From Sthenelais limicola (Eukaryota > Annelida > Polychaeta > Phyllodocida > Sigalionidae): a DNA stretch of 64,000 nucleotides. Positions 28,401 through 41,177 of this stretch are shown here, one piece after another. The DNA lies in contig OW804094.1 in NCBI GenBank assembly GCA_942159475.1, positions 56,354,966-56,418,965 on the forward strand. Reading direction: 5' to 3'. The first letter of the stretch is position 1, and the number at the start of each line of letters is the position of its first letter. A model generated the notes under the pieces. That model did not search any database and was not told the origin of the DNA. It worked only from the letters and a program-made list of their open reading frames with translations. A program made the translations under genes and the position numbers.

Positions 28401-31400
28401 AGATTTTAACCGGCCAAAAAGGAAGCAGGGGAGTGGGGATGCAAACATGGAAAATTTTATGTAAACTTGCATCACGGATCTAGGTCCCTCCTTGTATATT
28501 CCTTCTTCGCGAATAAGGTCCCGTTAACGTAACATGGGTATCCATGTTTTTTCTTTTATATCATAAATTATATTTTACTATACATGTTTCAAGTACTAAG
28601 AAAAAAAATAAAAGCCCTGCCATCTATGAAATGAAGCGCAGTAAGCGCTTATCGTCACAATTTTCATCTATGTGCTACTTGTAGTTGTACGCTAAACAGT
28701 AATAGGGACTTGTACGGTGTCAATGACAAGTTCCGCCAATGCTGCGGTAGCAGCTTCCATTAATTGACAGAGATTATTTCTATTATTACTATACTCGGGA
28801 TATGTTTCATATTTATTATTTTTTCCATTTGCATTTTAATTATTATTGGTTTTAGAATGAATTCCAACTTCCCACTAGGATTATGGAATTTGGTATACAT
28901 TCAAATGTAAAACCTTAGATAATTTACAGAGATCATAATTAGAATAGGATGATAGGTGAGAGAACTAACTACTAGTATATAGGAGTTGGGGTGGTTGGTT
29001 GGTGGTAGGAGGAGGAGAAAGACTTGGCCACACAAAGCAGGTGACTGTGCAATCAAGCCCGATTCCCGACTGGTCCCACGCCCTCACACCCCTGCACAAG
29101 AGGCCTGGCCGCTTTTGTCTCAAATATTTGAGCAAAGATGATACTTTGACGGAGTGTCATCCAATGAGTTGGGAGGAAACGGGAGTACTGGGGCCGGGGT
29201 GGTGAGGCGCTGGGTCTCGGCAGGAGCCCAACCTTTCCCGTGTTCAGTATAAATACTATCTAAGTGCGTCTGACCCCTTCGTTAAAATACTCATCGATTT
29301 GTCCTCTTGAATATAATATATGAAAAAATAAAGGGGCAGAATGGTGTTACATGTGTCCTATGGTATCTCACCACAAGTGAGAAAGCGAGGGAAGGGTGGA
29401 GGAAACAAGAGATCAAAATTATAATATATGTCTGTGTTGGAGACGAATGCATGAGGTATACGGGTGTTTATTGGTGGTTGGGGGTTTACATTACGAGATC
29501 ATAAGCTCGCTTTTATTCATTGTAGAAGTTTACATCATCTTTGAAGTAGATGGACCACTTATGAAAAAACAGTAATACAAATATCAATGATGACAAGGAG
29601 TATTTGCACTGTCCACGAATATAAAACATAATGATTTTGCTAAAGCCTTTCCCCGTGAGACTTCGACACAGGCGAAACCATTGAAGTTGAACGCCTGAAA
29701 TTGTTTTCGTCACGTCTAAACATTTTTATCATGTTGACCCTCGGACCTTGACTATTCAGCCTGCCTTCTTGTTAATGTTGAGTTCAAATTGATATAGCGG
29801 CGAAAACATACTTGTAAAAACTATGTCTGTCTATACTTAATTTGAGAGGCTAGATTTGCACGCACATTTCAAGTGCTCTCTCACTCTCTGCCTTTCTCTG
29901 GTGGCCCGTTTCTCCGACAGGCTACAATGGTGTTGATTTATTTAAAATGGCCTTGGTCTATGGTGGGGAGGCAGGACTGTGCTCTCGTGACATCAGAGCT
30001 GCCCCAATGTTTGGCTTGCAATACGACCTGGGGCTGCTGGTAGATATAGCAACCCCCCATCTCTCTATAAAGCTACTGGGCTACACTCATATGTTGAAGT
30101 CTCGGAGGAGAGAATCTGGGTGATGAGGGAGAATTTATATCTGAAAGGATCTGGCAGCTGATAATGGGATGTATTCCACACTCGAACCCTTATTTAATGT
30201 GCGTGGTGGTTTCCCCCTAAATTTGTGGACGAAAATTCAGCAAATACTAATATTTCTCTCCCTCACCAGACCACCATGAAAGTTGCTTATAAGGGTCTCG
30301 AATTATGTCACAATGTAAATAATTTAAATCCATTTTTGTTTGACAAATTTGGAGGTCATTATGTAGGCTACTGAGGGGAAGACTGATGTAGGCCATTGGA
30401 TAAACACATTTTAGTCGACATTATCATGGTTTGCCATGCTAGTTTGTCTTGTGACTGTTATTAATCATTAGGTATACATATAATGTTTATTTAAGTATGT
30501 CTCTTTTAAAAACCACGTCCCTTCACGTCTAGGTGACTGGGAACTTAGCGTTCTTCCATGAGGTACATATCTTCCTTATCTCTCTTCCTCAGTTTCGATA
30601 TTCCATGTAAAAATGTAAAAATTAGATTAATACCATTATAAATAATGCCATGGAAATTATCAACAGTCAAGCTATTTCAAGACCTTCCAGATACCACATG
30701 CTCGATCACTGTATTTTTTTGTGGCACTGGGATGACAGATCCTATATTGTCAAGCTAAACCAAAAATATAGTCAATGGTCATTCTGGGTGCACCGCATCA
30801 TACGCAGAGATTATTTGTGGTCAGATTAACGCCTGATTTGTGGTCTACACATTAGTAATAATTTGGCAAAGTGTATAACAATTAGAATTACACAAGGCGA
30901 GGCTTTTATAGTCCCACTACCGACTGATATAATACCTCTCGTACTTGAATGACCTTGCACTAGGGATATACTTAATCCTCTCTCCTCCAGGATAATCCTT
31001 ATGGTTGGATTCAGGACTATCCAAAACAACTGCATTTTTATCAAAACCAAGGTAACAAATTAGCTGCTAATCCACGCGCGGTCTCCTTTGAAGCTCTACC
31101 ATTGATTTCCTAATGGCATTAAACAGATAACAGATTATCACCAGCGTACTTGCCACCACAAAGTGAACTAAGGTGTCATTTAAGAACTGCGCCCCGGTTT
31201 TAACATACAGAGTTTGCCATTTTGCCTCTTTTTATGTGAATATTTCTAATGTTATTTTTTTCGATGGCTCATTCTTCGTTCATTTTAGGGAAAGTATTTT
31301 CAGCCCTTTCCCTTCTCCCCCAGTCAGAAAGTACTTGGTTTAGAGTATCATAGTTGTTGCTGATGCAGGAGTGAGATTATCCGTGTGAGTCCCAGGTCTG

Positions 31401-34400
31401 TGTTTTTGCATCTCCCTGGACCCTCGAAGCTTCTCACTAGTTCCACCTAAGCTTCTCATGGACTGGTGCTAATTTGTTCGTGTCCATAACACGCTCGCCC
31501 AATCTACTTTGGCCACAGACGTCCGTCTAATAAGCCCTTCGGTGGGAAATAATCACAGATTTATAGGCAGATCTTTCTGCCTGAAAAATGTTATAACTGC
31601 TTAAAAAATAGATATACAAAGGGCTTATTTGGTTGATTCCATACGCTGCAAGATTTTCTGTGCCTCCCCCATCCCCCACCCCCACGTGCCATACCACGTA
31701 TGGGGAGGAGGAGGTGGTGTTGGTAGGGGGGGGGGGGAGGGGAGAGACATCTTTGGCTCTAGTACCGCGGTCGCGCCCGTGGCTTCCGCGCAAAGATACA
31801 CCCCATTTGCCTAGACAAACTATTAGAGAAGCCACCTCCATTGAGATGAGAGACTTTTCCCCATATCCTTTCACTGATTATTCCAGTCATTGTAAGTCAT
31901 TCAAGGAAGATGGCAACTACGACGGTGTTTATAAACTGGAAAATGTCCATGGCAAGTTGACCGCCAAAAAAGATAACTGAATTAAAACTATCCTGGTATG
32001 CTTGTATTCGAAGAGAGCAATGAACAAGAAATTTTAGATTGCACATTTATCATGAAAATGTGCTTGCTGTACAGCTGGTGCGTGAAGCACTTTCTTTGGG
32101 GCACATTTGGTCTAATTATATCGAATGTGTTAGAAAAAATCTAATATGTATACAAATGGTCAAGCCAATTTTATGCGAATTTGAAATATGGTGAGCAAGA
32201 AACGACATCTACCACCAGTTCGGCAAAGGTGCTAATAAAATGTCCGCTTCATAATTTAGCCATTGAATTGAACTCTGAGGAATTCAGTCAACATGGACTG
32301 TAGAAATCAGTCAGGTTTGAACTCGTGAATACATATCTACCCTGTATATGTACCTGTGATTGAATACAAGAAAATTCATACGACTTCAACTCTTATTCTT
32401 CATTATTCCCTGAATGTTATTTTAACAATTGCCTACGTTTCACCTTTGCGGAAACGCCGTATATCATTATCAAAACAAAATAATCTTGAGAGGAGAATTC
32501 GCTAAGTATATCATCATGCCTGCATGAATCATATTCAGAGAGTATGAATCACACTAGTTAGTGTCAAGTGAGGGGCAAGTCCCCATCTCGTCATACCATA
32601 CAGCATATTCTCAGCAAATATTAAGCTACTCCATAATATAGGTCAGGCAGCGTGAGGATACACAAAAACCACGGGCGCCAAACAGTAGTACTTGAAAGCT
32701 TGCCATAGAAGATAGTTTACCCTCCTCCGTCTCTACCCATTTACTAGAAGACCAAACACTGTTAAAGACAGTTCACTTGTCTCTTCATGTTTTCGTTGTT
32801 TGCCTTTTTTGAATAGATGTTATCTTTCTGCGTATAATTTTCTCTACCGACATGCTTTTCCAGAGATGTTGTCATATTGTCTGGGGCTATTTATATCATG
32901 GGCAGAATTCAAATATTGATATGTTTTTAGTTATTGGAACAGGGAACACAATTCGCATAATGTTTTGATTTTCTTTTTACAATTGTGATCAAGAAGTAGG
33001 TACCCGCTTAATAAAAGAAAAATGCCCATCCGTGGCCTGTGTTATATCAGTCGTTAATATATAGCCTACAATGGAATTATTCCATGAAGGAAAAGGCGAA
33101 AGGATCATTTTCAAAGGAACTTAAACCCTGTAATCTCAAAGAGGAAATTCAAAGGATTTAGATTGTGGTACGGGGCCAGAAATTAGGGTATTTCCAATTG
33201 TGAATTATAATTCTGCATATACATACAGATTATATTATATAAATCGTTTCTTTTGCTAGACACAACGTCAATAAATCACAGTATTTTTGTTTGAAAAAAC
33301 ATATCGTTAAAAATATTGCCGATATATCATGTATTTAAGAATGCTTTTCACATACATTCTGTTCGTGATTATGTATGGTTTGTGTGACATTCTGCATACA
33401 TGCATGGTTCGTGTGACATTTTCTTGATTTCTCATAATTGAAAAAAATAAAACTCACCGACTATTCATAAATACCGTCTCATGAAAAATAAGGGGAGAAA
33501 CATATAAAAATGTTGATACCTAGGAGTATATTCAAAGTCTGGGAATATGGCATAAACTGTCATTATTTTTGCATTTTCCATGTAGGTAACCAACTGAAAT
33601 TGCCCCTGACCTCGATGACTTTCGGCCAGCGACAGCAATTTTTGGAAGCCGGGCTGGGCGGGCGCCGTCACGGGCCGAAGCTTAGCAGAGGCCGCTCGAC
33701 CTGCCGTCAGAGTTTGCCAAGTGAATATTCCTGACGGGGCATCTAAAGCGCTGCTCAAATAAACCCCCTAGGAGGTCAAGCAGACGGGGATTCACCCATC
33801 TAACATCAGGTATTGACTTGGATTTAGAATGAAGAGACATGGCTTCGTGAACAGAGAAATAAAAGAAGTAATTGAGTTTGTTGGAGATATAAAGGTGATG
33901 GAGGGGTAACAAGTCAAATGGAAAATAACTTTAGGTTTGAATACTGCGCATTTGTGTAGCACAATAGGTCTACATGAAAAGGATGCTAGGAGCAATGTTG
34001 TTATAAAATGTTCTGTAGAAAACCTCAGTGACATTCCTTTTTGTATCACACCTAACCATCACAACATCCTTTTGACTCGCATCCATCCAACCACCCACCA
34101 AAAGATCTCTCACGCGATTCAGCTTCCACTTTCTCTCTGTGAGAAGCTGTGATAGAATTGGATACAAAAGCCTCCATGTGAAAAGGTGAGGGATATGTTT
34201 ATTGATGTGGTGGGTACGGCCATGCAACAGTGGTAGCCTGTTCCACAGCGGGGTGCGTGGGTGCGTGGGGGACAATCCCGCCGTCGCTCCTCCAGCCTCC
34301 CGGCAGCAAAGTAAGCAAAGGCCGGCCTCAATTCTCACTGGCTCCCACGGTGGATCATTAGGCCAAAGTGGAGCGAATCCGGTCTCAATATCCTCATTAG

Positions 34401-36182
34401 ACTTCTCTAAACAGAGTATCCTTCACAGTCTGCAAGGATACTGACACACTGTTGTTTTCATAAAGTATCGGGTTTGATCGATGGAAGATGGTAGCGTTTA
34501 ATTCTCAAATCAGGGCTATGAGAGGAGCACGACTGGGTAGCCTAGTTTTATTGGGAATGACTTTAAACATTTGGACCAACTCTTCTCGTCATGCCAGGAT
34601 ATAGTGAAGTGTGTGGTCCATTTTTGGATCAATTTGTTTTAAAAAGTGACAGCATATATAATACTTTGTTTTAAAACCAGTGGTTGCTGACTACACAATT
34701 ATGCAATTTTTTGTTCAAACCAGGAGTTTCAGGATATCTTTTGAAGTATGATTATAGTTTGACAGTTGGAATTGTTAGACAGTTGGAATTGTTAGCGTGT
34801 ATTGTCCACGCACTTTTCTTTGCACCGTGACCGTACGCAATGGAAATAGTAAAGAAATGGAATACTTTGATTGATAGAATTGTTTCTTTAATATCCCAAA
34901 GTATGAATAGAAATACTTTTATTGGAATTAAAAATTCTCATCCCCAAGTGCCAATGAACCATATGGATCGAAATAATGGTATTGGAATTTTATAATATAT
35001 ATACGTACCGGTACTATCTTAATTTGTAGAATATTTCAGTAATTTCAATTCCAATGATGAAAATGATGTCCGTTGAATTCAAGACTTTGACACTGCTGTA
35101 TCAACAGTCAAACCCAATACCGCAAAACATACAACACTTTTCTGGCTTCTTGATTGTGATCACCCCCTCCCCCTTAACCTGCTTTATTTGATTTGTTTTC
35201 AGTCTATGATGCTATTTAATAAACGGTATTAAAGATGAATGATTGGAACGGGGATGTATAATCCCTTTTTTCTAACCATTTACAAGATCAAGACCACAAG
35301 AACACAGCTGCCATGCTCCTTAGTTACTTAGAGGTATTAACGGAGACCATGGAGCGATATCGACTTTAATAGGATAATAATACCACGTGAATTAAACAGA
35401 ACAGTTAGGTCCCTGCTTCATTTCTTGTAAGACTGCTGACCAGATTGAAAAATATCTTCAATAGCAGAGAGCAAGGATTTCTAATCATGTTTCATTGGTG
35501 CGAATGGAGAAAAATGATTTAGATCCTGTCAATTTCTGTTTGCTACATCTTGGTGATGTTCGTCATAATTACACTGAAGAACCCCTGTAATGGGGCCTAA
35601 TCCTAAGCGCGACAACTTAATGGCAATCCACAGGAAGGATAATAAAGATACCAACACCTGACTATCTGCATGATTTACGCCATAATGTAGGATTTGTGCT
35701 CGCTATCAGAAATAGATATAAAGGTGATATACAAATCCAGGATTCAATGGGCCTGCCACACCATTTGGAATGTAATTGTGTTCAGATATAAGTACACACT
35801 GCTACATATAGTTACCTGATCATTTGAACCTTGATTGCGTTCTCATAGAACCTGTTATGATCGCCTAGATTTACTGGATTAATCCCTTGTTATGCTTGAT
35901 CTACACGATTTCCAGTATACGTGAATGGGAAGGGTTTGACAGTGACCCTATTAAAAAATACCATAATGTATACTTCACTCGTTTAATAATATATATAAGC
36001 AATATGCTTTGAGGAGTAGCAATGATTTTAATTCGAAGTTATAATAATCCAAATTGGACGAATAAAATAAATACAAGAGAACCCGGATTAATATTCCAAG
36101 GGATTTATTATCATGTTGGAGTTGAACCAACTTATAAGATTATAAAAAGATGATAAGGATCTGTAACATGGATGCTACTTAC
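22466..36182 (-). other. DMRT intron (13.7 kb)
   Basis: Phase-1 intron between the DM and DMA exons, with GTAAGT at the 5' end and TTTCAG at the 3' end. I found no further exon inside it; the open frames are short, lack domains and overlap low-complexity DNA. Its contents, from low to high coordinate, are a motif-rich stretch near 22770-22980, a GC-rich patch at about 23200-23720, AT-rich unique-looking DNA, a C14 tract (27143-27156), a G12 tract (31726-31737), a GC-rich patch at about 33590-33740 and a 17-bp tandem duplication (34762-34795). Large introns in developmental transcription-factor genes often carry enhancers; that is the likely role here, by inference only. Confidence 0.9.
23200..23720. 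promoter_or_regulatory. GC-rich intronic patch with octamer and G-quadruplex-type tract
   Basis: A patch much richer in GC and CpG than the rest of the intron, 0.7-1.3 kb before exon 2 in transcript direction. It has a perfect POU octamer ATGCAAAT (23213-23220), a GC-dense core at about 23260-23400, a GA run (23480-23500), then four G-runs of three to six bases at 23511-23535 that fit a G-quadruplex pattern. Long open frames here follow from skewed base composition and are not genes. It could be an enhancer or an internal promoter; the sequence cannot decide. Confidence 0.35.
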
Positions 36183-36738
36183 CGTGATCTGAATCTGATG
36201 TTGTGCTACTTGTAGATATGTGGTTATTTGTGGCTAGTTGCCGTTGCTGTTCTTCCTTGAGTTGTTCCTGTTTTCTAAGATGCTCCTCCGGAGGGGATAC
36301 AGTGCCTGGGCCCCAGAGAGGACCAGGCTGAAGCATTGGTAGGGTACCTTCCACACATGCCCGGAGACCAAGGGCAATTGCATCTTCAGCCGCCTGTTGA
36401 CGTTTCAAAGCCACCTGGGCAGCCATGACCCGCTGCCTTTCGGCAATTAGATTGCATTTTGGACAAGTGCAGTCTTTGAAGCCGCAATGTCTCTTATGCC
36501 CTTTCAACCACGAGACCATGCCATGGTTCCGGCACCGGGCACATTTGGGTTTCCTAGCCCCCTTCTCGGTAAGAGGGTAGATGGGTTGTGGTGGATTCAT
36601 CATCATGTTGGTGTTGCAACCATGGAAGACAGAGTTGTTGTGTTGTTGTAGCCTTGGGTTCTTGTAGGTCGGAGGCTGGGTGAGAAAGGGGAGAGATGGT
36701 GGCTCTGTTGATAGAGGCTTCAACCTTATGCCTTTCAT
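36183..36738 (-). CDS. DMRT transcription factor, exon 1 (DM domain), DMRT3/dmrt93B-like
   Basis: First coding exon of a doublesex/mab-3-related nuclear transcription factor; it encodes residues 1-185 plus the first base of codon 186. The DM domain spans about residues 62-115. All eight zinc ligands are visible: C66, C69, H81, C85 for one site and H72, C90, C92, C95 for the other. The basic recognition tail [15 protein letters not shown] follows, then [11 protein letters not shown], a run I associate with the dmrt93B/DMRT3 branch, as with SWLKGHKR and FKDCTC. Family members bind DNA through the minor groove and act in neural, gonadal or muscle patterning. The exon ends in a perfect donor, GTAAGT (36182-36177). 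The start at 36738 is the first Met after an in-frame TAG, but T at -3 is a weak context; Met45 (36606) has A at -3 and would keep the whole DM domain. Oddity: G86 stands where relatives usually have R, K or M. Subfamily call about 0.7; family call near certain. Confidence 0.96.
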
Positions 36739-37300
36739 ACAGCAACCAGTCTCTCCCGTGTAGTATTCTGGAACACGGCCCCAGTGACACTAACCCTGTA
36801 AAACCCAAGTCACAGGATCCAACTTTAAGCAGCGATACTTTGTAGCTCGGAGTTCCTCTCGCTCTGTTAGACCTTTTCAGATCCTAGGATAAGATCTGCG
36901 TGTGTAGCCGCCAAGAACTCTTTGATAGATTTAGTTGTGAAGTCAAGACACCGCGACTCAAAAACTCTAGCGTTGCCAATTTCACAGAAACTAATGTCTC
37001 TCATCCCCTACTTTTGCAAAATATGTATCCAAGTGTGGTGAATCGTGGAGTAGTATTCATCGACATGCTCGGTGGCCGCTGATTGGTCGGTGGTCAGAGA
37101 TAGACAGTATCATTGGCGAGGTCGGCGCACTCTGATTGGCCAAATCCTGACTGGGCTTCCGTGTGCATATGAGTGACAGGCAAGGAAGTTGATGTCATCT
37201 CCCTCGCTCAACGCTGAACTCGCTGTCAAACAGAGTCGAGGTGAAAGCAAGCGTACACTTCGCACGTTTGCCGGTGAAAGCAAACTGTCGCCGATGGTAA
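36739..37300 (-). promoter_or_regulatory. Probable DMRT promoter and 5' UTR with three CCAAT boxes
   Basis: DNA just upstream of the DMRT start. Three ATTGG pentamers on the plus strand, each reading CCAAT on the gene strand, lie at 37082-37086, 37112-37116 and 37135-37139, about 340-400 bases before the start codon. The first and third have the wider form CCAATCA. This spacing is typical of NF-Y-driven, TATA-less promoters, and I see no minus-strand TATA box nearby. Further upstream are TGACAGG (a MEIS/TGIF-type site near 37175), a CRE-like TGATGTCATC near 37190, and two copies of GGTGAAAGCAA 33 bases apart (37240-37250, 37273-37283). The patch is richer in CpG than its surroundings. The start site itself is inferred. 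Confidence 0.5.
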
Positions 37301-40200
37301 GGGCAAATGATGGGCCATCATTGATCTTTGGGTCTGCGAGGTATAGGACGCTAGATCTATTGCTGGTTAGTAGTTGTCTCCATGGGGTTATTGTATAGAA
37401 TGTAATCGCCACCCTGCTATAAAGTCCTGCCACCGAATACAAACTTTGTCCAGACTTTATTCTGCCTTTCAAGCGGTCTCAGAGGCTCCAGTCTTTATTG
37501 ACATACTCGACACCTCTGTAACTGTTTAAGGCTTAGATGCCAGACTAATTTGCACAACTTTAAAGGCTGCTGGTCATTTACAAAAGGATTAGCAAAGATC
37601 AAAATCCGTGTATCCACTTTTGGTATACAAGCATTGCCAGTGGATCCATAGGAAGCCTTTTCAAATGGAAAGTAAATTGGCACCAAACATGTTAATTACC
37701 TCGTTAAACAATAGATGAATGTAATCAGTATGCTGTTGAAATCGCAAACATGTTACTATACCATGTTTTCCCATGTTAAAGACCGTATGCTTCAGCCGCA
37801 CACATATATATATATACATGACAGTAAGTAAACTTTGTATGCAGTTTGACCCCCCCATAATAAGATTACCAAGTGCAATAGTTTTAATAATGTCCTCAAA
37901 TATGTCGTAGCGATGAGCACGCAAGTAACAAGAGTGGGACTATGGATTACGTTGGAACCGGTGCACCGTGGGCCCACCCAAAGTCAAACAATATGCAAGA
38001 TGCCATAGAAAATATTTATGACCAGAATATGTGAATGGTCCGCAACCAAAGAGGTTCCCATGCTTTCCCATGCCTTTTGCCATGGTAGGGTGAGCGAAAT
38101 GTGAGTCTCAATATACGGTAACTTAAATATACCAAGGACGAATGATGTTTATCTTTTGATTTATTCCTTTTTTTCTCAGTAAATATCAGTAAATATCTGA
38201 GTGTCATCCCCACATACCAACATTGCCAGTGCTATCGGTGGTAATGACATTAAACTAATACCATTCTGTATAATTAATATGTGATTTATGCTATAGTAAC
38301 CCCCCCCCCCCCCCATAGCACTTCTTTCACAACTATAAACCGTCGTGGAGTTGCTATGTAGCTGTGTGTATATTGGAACAAAAATGGTTAAGATATTGAT
38401 ACAATTAATTCTACTCCATTGCTCTCGACCCACTTATTGATTTATTACTTTGATGATAATTGCGGTGCGAGCCTATGATTATGGTTTGTGATGTTTTCCC
38501 TACAAGTTAATGTCAAGAGGCTACTTCTAGTCCTACCTGCGTGTGCCTTATCTCACCAGTTACAAAGACGATACAGAAATGTTGAAGTATCAAATGATAG
38601 AAGAGACTTCACGCCTTCGTTTTGATAATTTTGATTGTGTCAAGTTTAAGATTCCAAAGAACAAAGGTCAATTAAACCTAAAAGTACCATAGATGAAACA
38701 CTCTTATAATAAGGTTCCACACTTAAGTATACCTTTTACTTGTTTGATCTTGTTGCGCCAAGTATTTTTCAATTCCTTTGATGTATGTTTTACTTTTTCC
38801 GAAGCGCCTTTTGAAATGGGCCCTGGTTATGGCACGTCTATTATACAATTGTGGAGTCCTAGATTATACGTTATAGCATTTAGGATATGATTCTTTAAGC
38901 ATGAAATTTGTTGTTGCTTTTATAGGAGGAAGCAGTCTTGTCCTGTATGTAGACCCCGCTATCAATGGGGATATATTTGCCTGTTTATTTTTGCCTGAGG
39001 TTCTATATAAACACGGAGTTGGTGAACGCTGATGTGTATTGGACAACTCTAATGATAAAAAATATACCCGTTCCACTCGTATATCGAGTTGCTTTCCCAT
39101 CCCAGAATGACTTAGCGTTTACACCTGTGGACGGCTATTTCTCAGTGGGCCATGTAACGGGGGAAAGATCGCAAAATGCTGGTCATATTGGTCATTTAGC
39201 ATGCGTAGTGCGCCTTGCGGTGTCGGTATCTAACGCGGGAAAACGAGGAGCAGACGACACCCCTCTCTCCTCAACATTCAAACGATGCACGCATCCCTAA
39301 CACCTCATTGTTTACTTTTAGCATTAATCCACACTCAACCAACACAGATATACTAGAACACAAAGAATGTCATCCCTTGAGTGTGGCCAGTTGTTTTGCA
39401 GGTGTGTTTGTGGCATGTTCACTTTTCTACCATGGGCTATCGCATGCGTCTTGTATGTAAATGACTGTCCTGTTTTATATTAATCTCGAAGAAGACACCT
39501 TCGCCGTGTACTTGCACGTACCGTACAGATCGCCCTAGAAGAATATCTCGCCTATATTCTGGCTATTTACAAATATGATTCAGGCCGGTTGTCCAGAAAA
39601 GTGAACAAAAGAAACCATTTCGACAATATAAAATTCCCAGCATCTGCATGTTTTGCGAGGTGGTAACCCGACACTTTGCCAGTCGGAGGATCAAGCTTCG
39701 GGACGCGAAAGTAGGCAGAAATGGGTGGCTAGTCACACCCGACTAGGAGCTCTAACGATCGCAGCACCGTGCTGGGTTGGTGTAGGGATTCTTGCAGCAT
39801 AAAGATGTGTACCCATCAGCTGGAGGTAGGGGATTGAGGCGTGTCGGTGTGTCCAAACCTTGACTTTCTACTGCTTCAGTCATCGTGTCAACACGATAAT
39901 TCCTCCCGGAGCCAGCCTTTGGAGAATTAGGGGAATATAATGTGCATAGTCTGATCTATATTTAGGGTCTGGGATTCAAGGTTTTCATGGTTCACAGGAG
40001 TTCGTATGTGCATTATATGTAACCACCTACACGTACATGGTTGTCAGAATTTTGTCAAGAATTTTCATACATACTTTTCCTATGTTCTGTTGAGTCGTAT
40101 AGACATACAATTTATGGGTCACATTTTCTATATCCGATGCCCAGGGTTGACATCTTGTCACAGGATACCATGCAGTAGTTTGGTTTATGGTTGGAAAATC
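37301..40200. other. Intergenic DNA upstream of DMRT
   Basis: No supportable gene. It holds a TA run near 37804-37817 and a C15 tract (38300-38314). A plus-strand TATAAA at about 37419 has no recognisable gene after it. Confidence 0.55.
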
Positions 40201-40204
40201 CGTG

Positions 40205-40310
40205 TAACAGTTCTAAATTACCCCCGATTTAATGTACCCCTTCCCTCCCCGGTAATTTAGGCCTTAGATTCAAATGACACCCGATAGGTTTAAATTACCC
40301 CCCTTTGTTT
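40205..40310. repeat. AAATTACCCCC-type degenerate repeat
   Basis: Copies of AAATTACCCCC separated by C-rich spacers, with an inverted GGTAATTTAGG near 40250. The motif composition resembles the array at 40928-41177, suggesting the two share an origin. Confidence 0.4.
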
Positions 40311-40927
40311 CTTTGATAATCTTACACAAACAATTCTTCAGCAAACTTTACTGAAACAGAAACAGAAAATATTGGGAAGACTAGGAGATAAGGTCATATC
40401 TGATGTCGAAAAAAGATAGAATTCAACTTCGTGAATTTTGTAAATTCTATTGATTCCATTATACTTTCCTCAACTTATGATTCGTATTTTGCTCTATAAT
40501 TATAATGCTTATTTATATAAGTAGAATTGTCGTCAAATCACGTCATACCAGGAGAAGGCTTTTTAGGCACTTATATATGAAGGTAGTGTTACGTCATTTG
40601 TGTATTTTATTAACGATTCTAGAACTCCCAAAATAATGCTAATTTCTTTTTTTGTATTTGGTATTATCTCTTTGTCACTATTATGATATTTTAATCGCTC
40701 TTCATCATTATAATTTAATATCTTATCAAATGCTGCAGGATGTGATGAGAACAGCATTACGGGTGTACTTCATATATTGAATTAAATACTTTTCTCAAAT
40801 CAGAATAATTCATTACTAAAATCTATTCACTTTTGTCTATTAGGCATGTACTATTACTTTTATTGTTATAATTTAAAGAACTAATGTTTCGATGGGAGTA
40901 CTTGACCACTTACAAATACAGGGGTTA

Positions 40928-41177
40928 TGTTAGACCTAGGTCTAGTTCCTCCCTTTGGGGTACTTTGAACCTGGTGGGAGTACATTAGATCTAGGTCTAA
41001 TTTACCCACCGGGGTACATTGAAATTGGAGGGGGTATATCCAACCTAGGTCTAAAGTATCCCCGGGGGTATATTGGACCTAGGTCAATTTGACAAATGTA
41101 CCCCCCCCCCCGTACATTAGACCTAGGTTAGTTATACCGGGGGTACATCTGATGGGGGGGGGGGGTACATTAGACCT
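40928..41177. repeat. Degenerate tandem array built on ACCTAGGT palindromes
   Basis: Five occurrences of the palindromic core (T)AGACCTAGGTCTA or close variants lie near 40932, 40987, 41043, 41076 and 41130, and a broken sixth near 41171. Most are about 54 bases apart, with one interval of about 34. Between cores lie GGGGTACATT and G- or C-runs, including C11 (41101-41111) and G12 (41154-41165). This is a diverged tandem repeat; its short palindromes are unlike the invariant repeats and unique spacers of a CRISPR array. Confidence 0.7.

Noticed and set aside
31527..31980. Frames of about 115 codons on both strands around the G12 tract
   Set aside because: Composition-driven; the two strands mirror each other and show no domain.
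33465..33912. Minus-strand frames in a GC-rich intronic patch as an extra DMRT exon
   Set aside because: No suitable acceptor and donor pair keeping frame, and the known two exons already join in phase.
37415..37424. Plus-strand TATA box for a divergent gene opposite DMRT
   Set aside because: No open frame or splice-bounded exon with a recognisable domain follows it.
40928..41177. CRISPR-like spaced repeats
   Set aside because: Repeats are short, degenerate and palindromic, spacers are themselves related, and the genome is animal.
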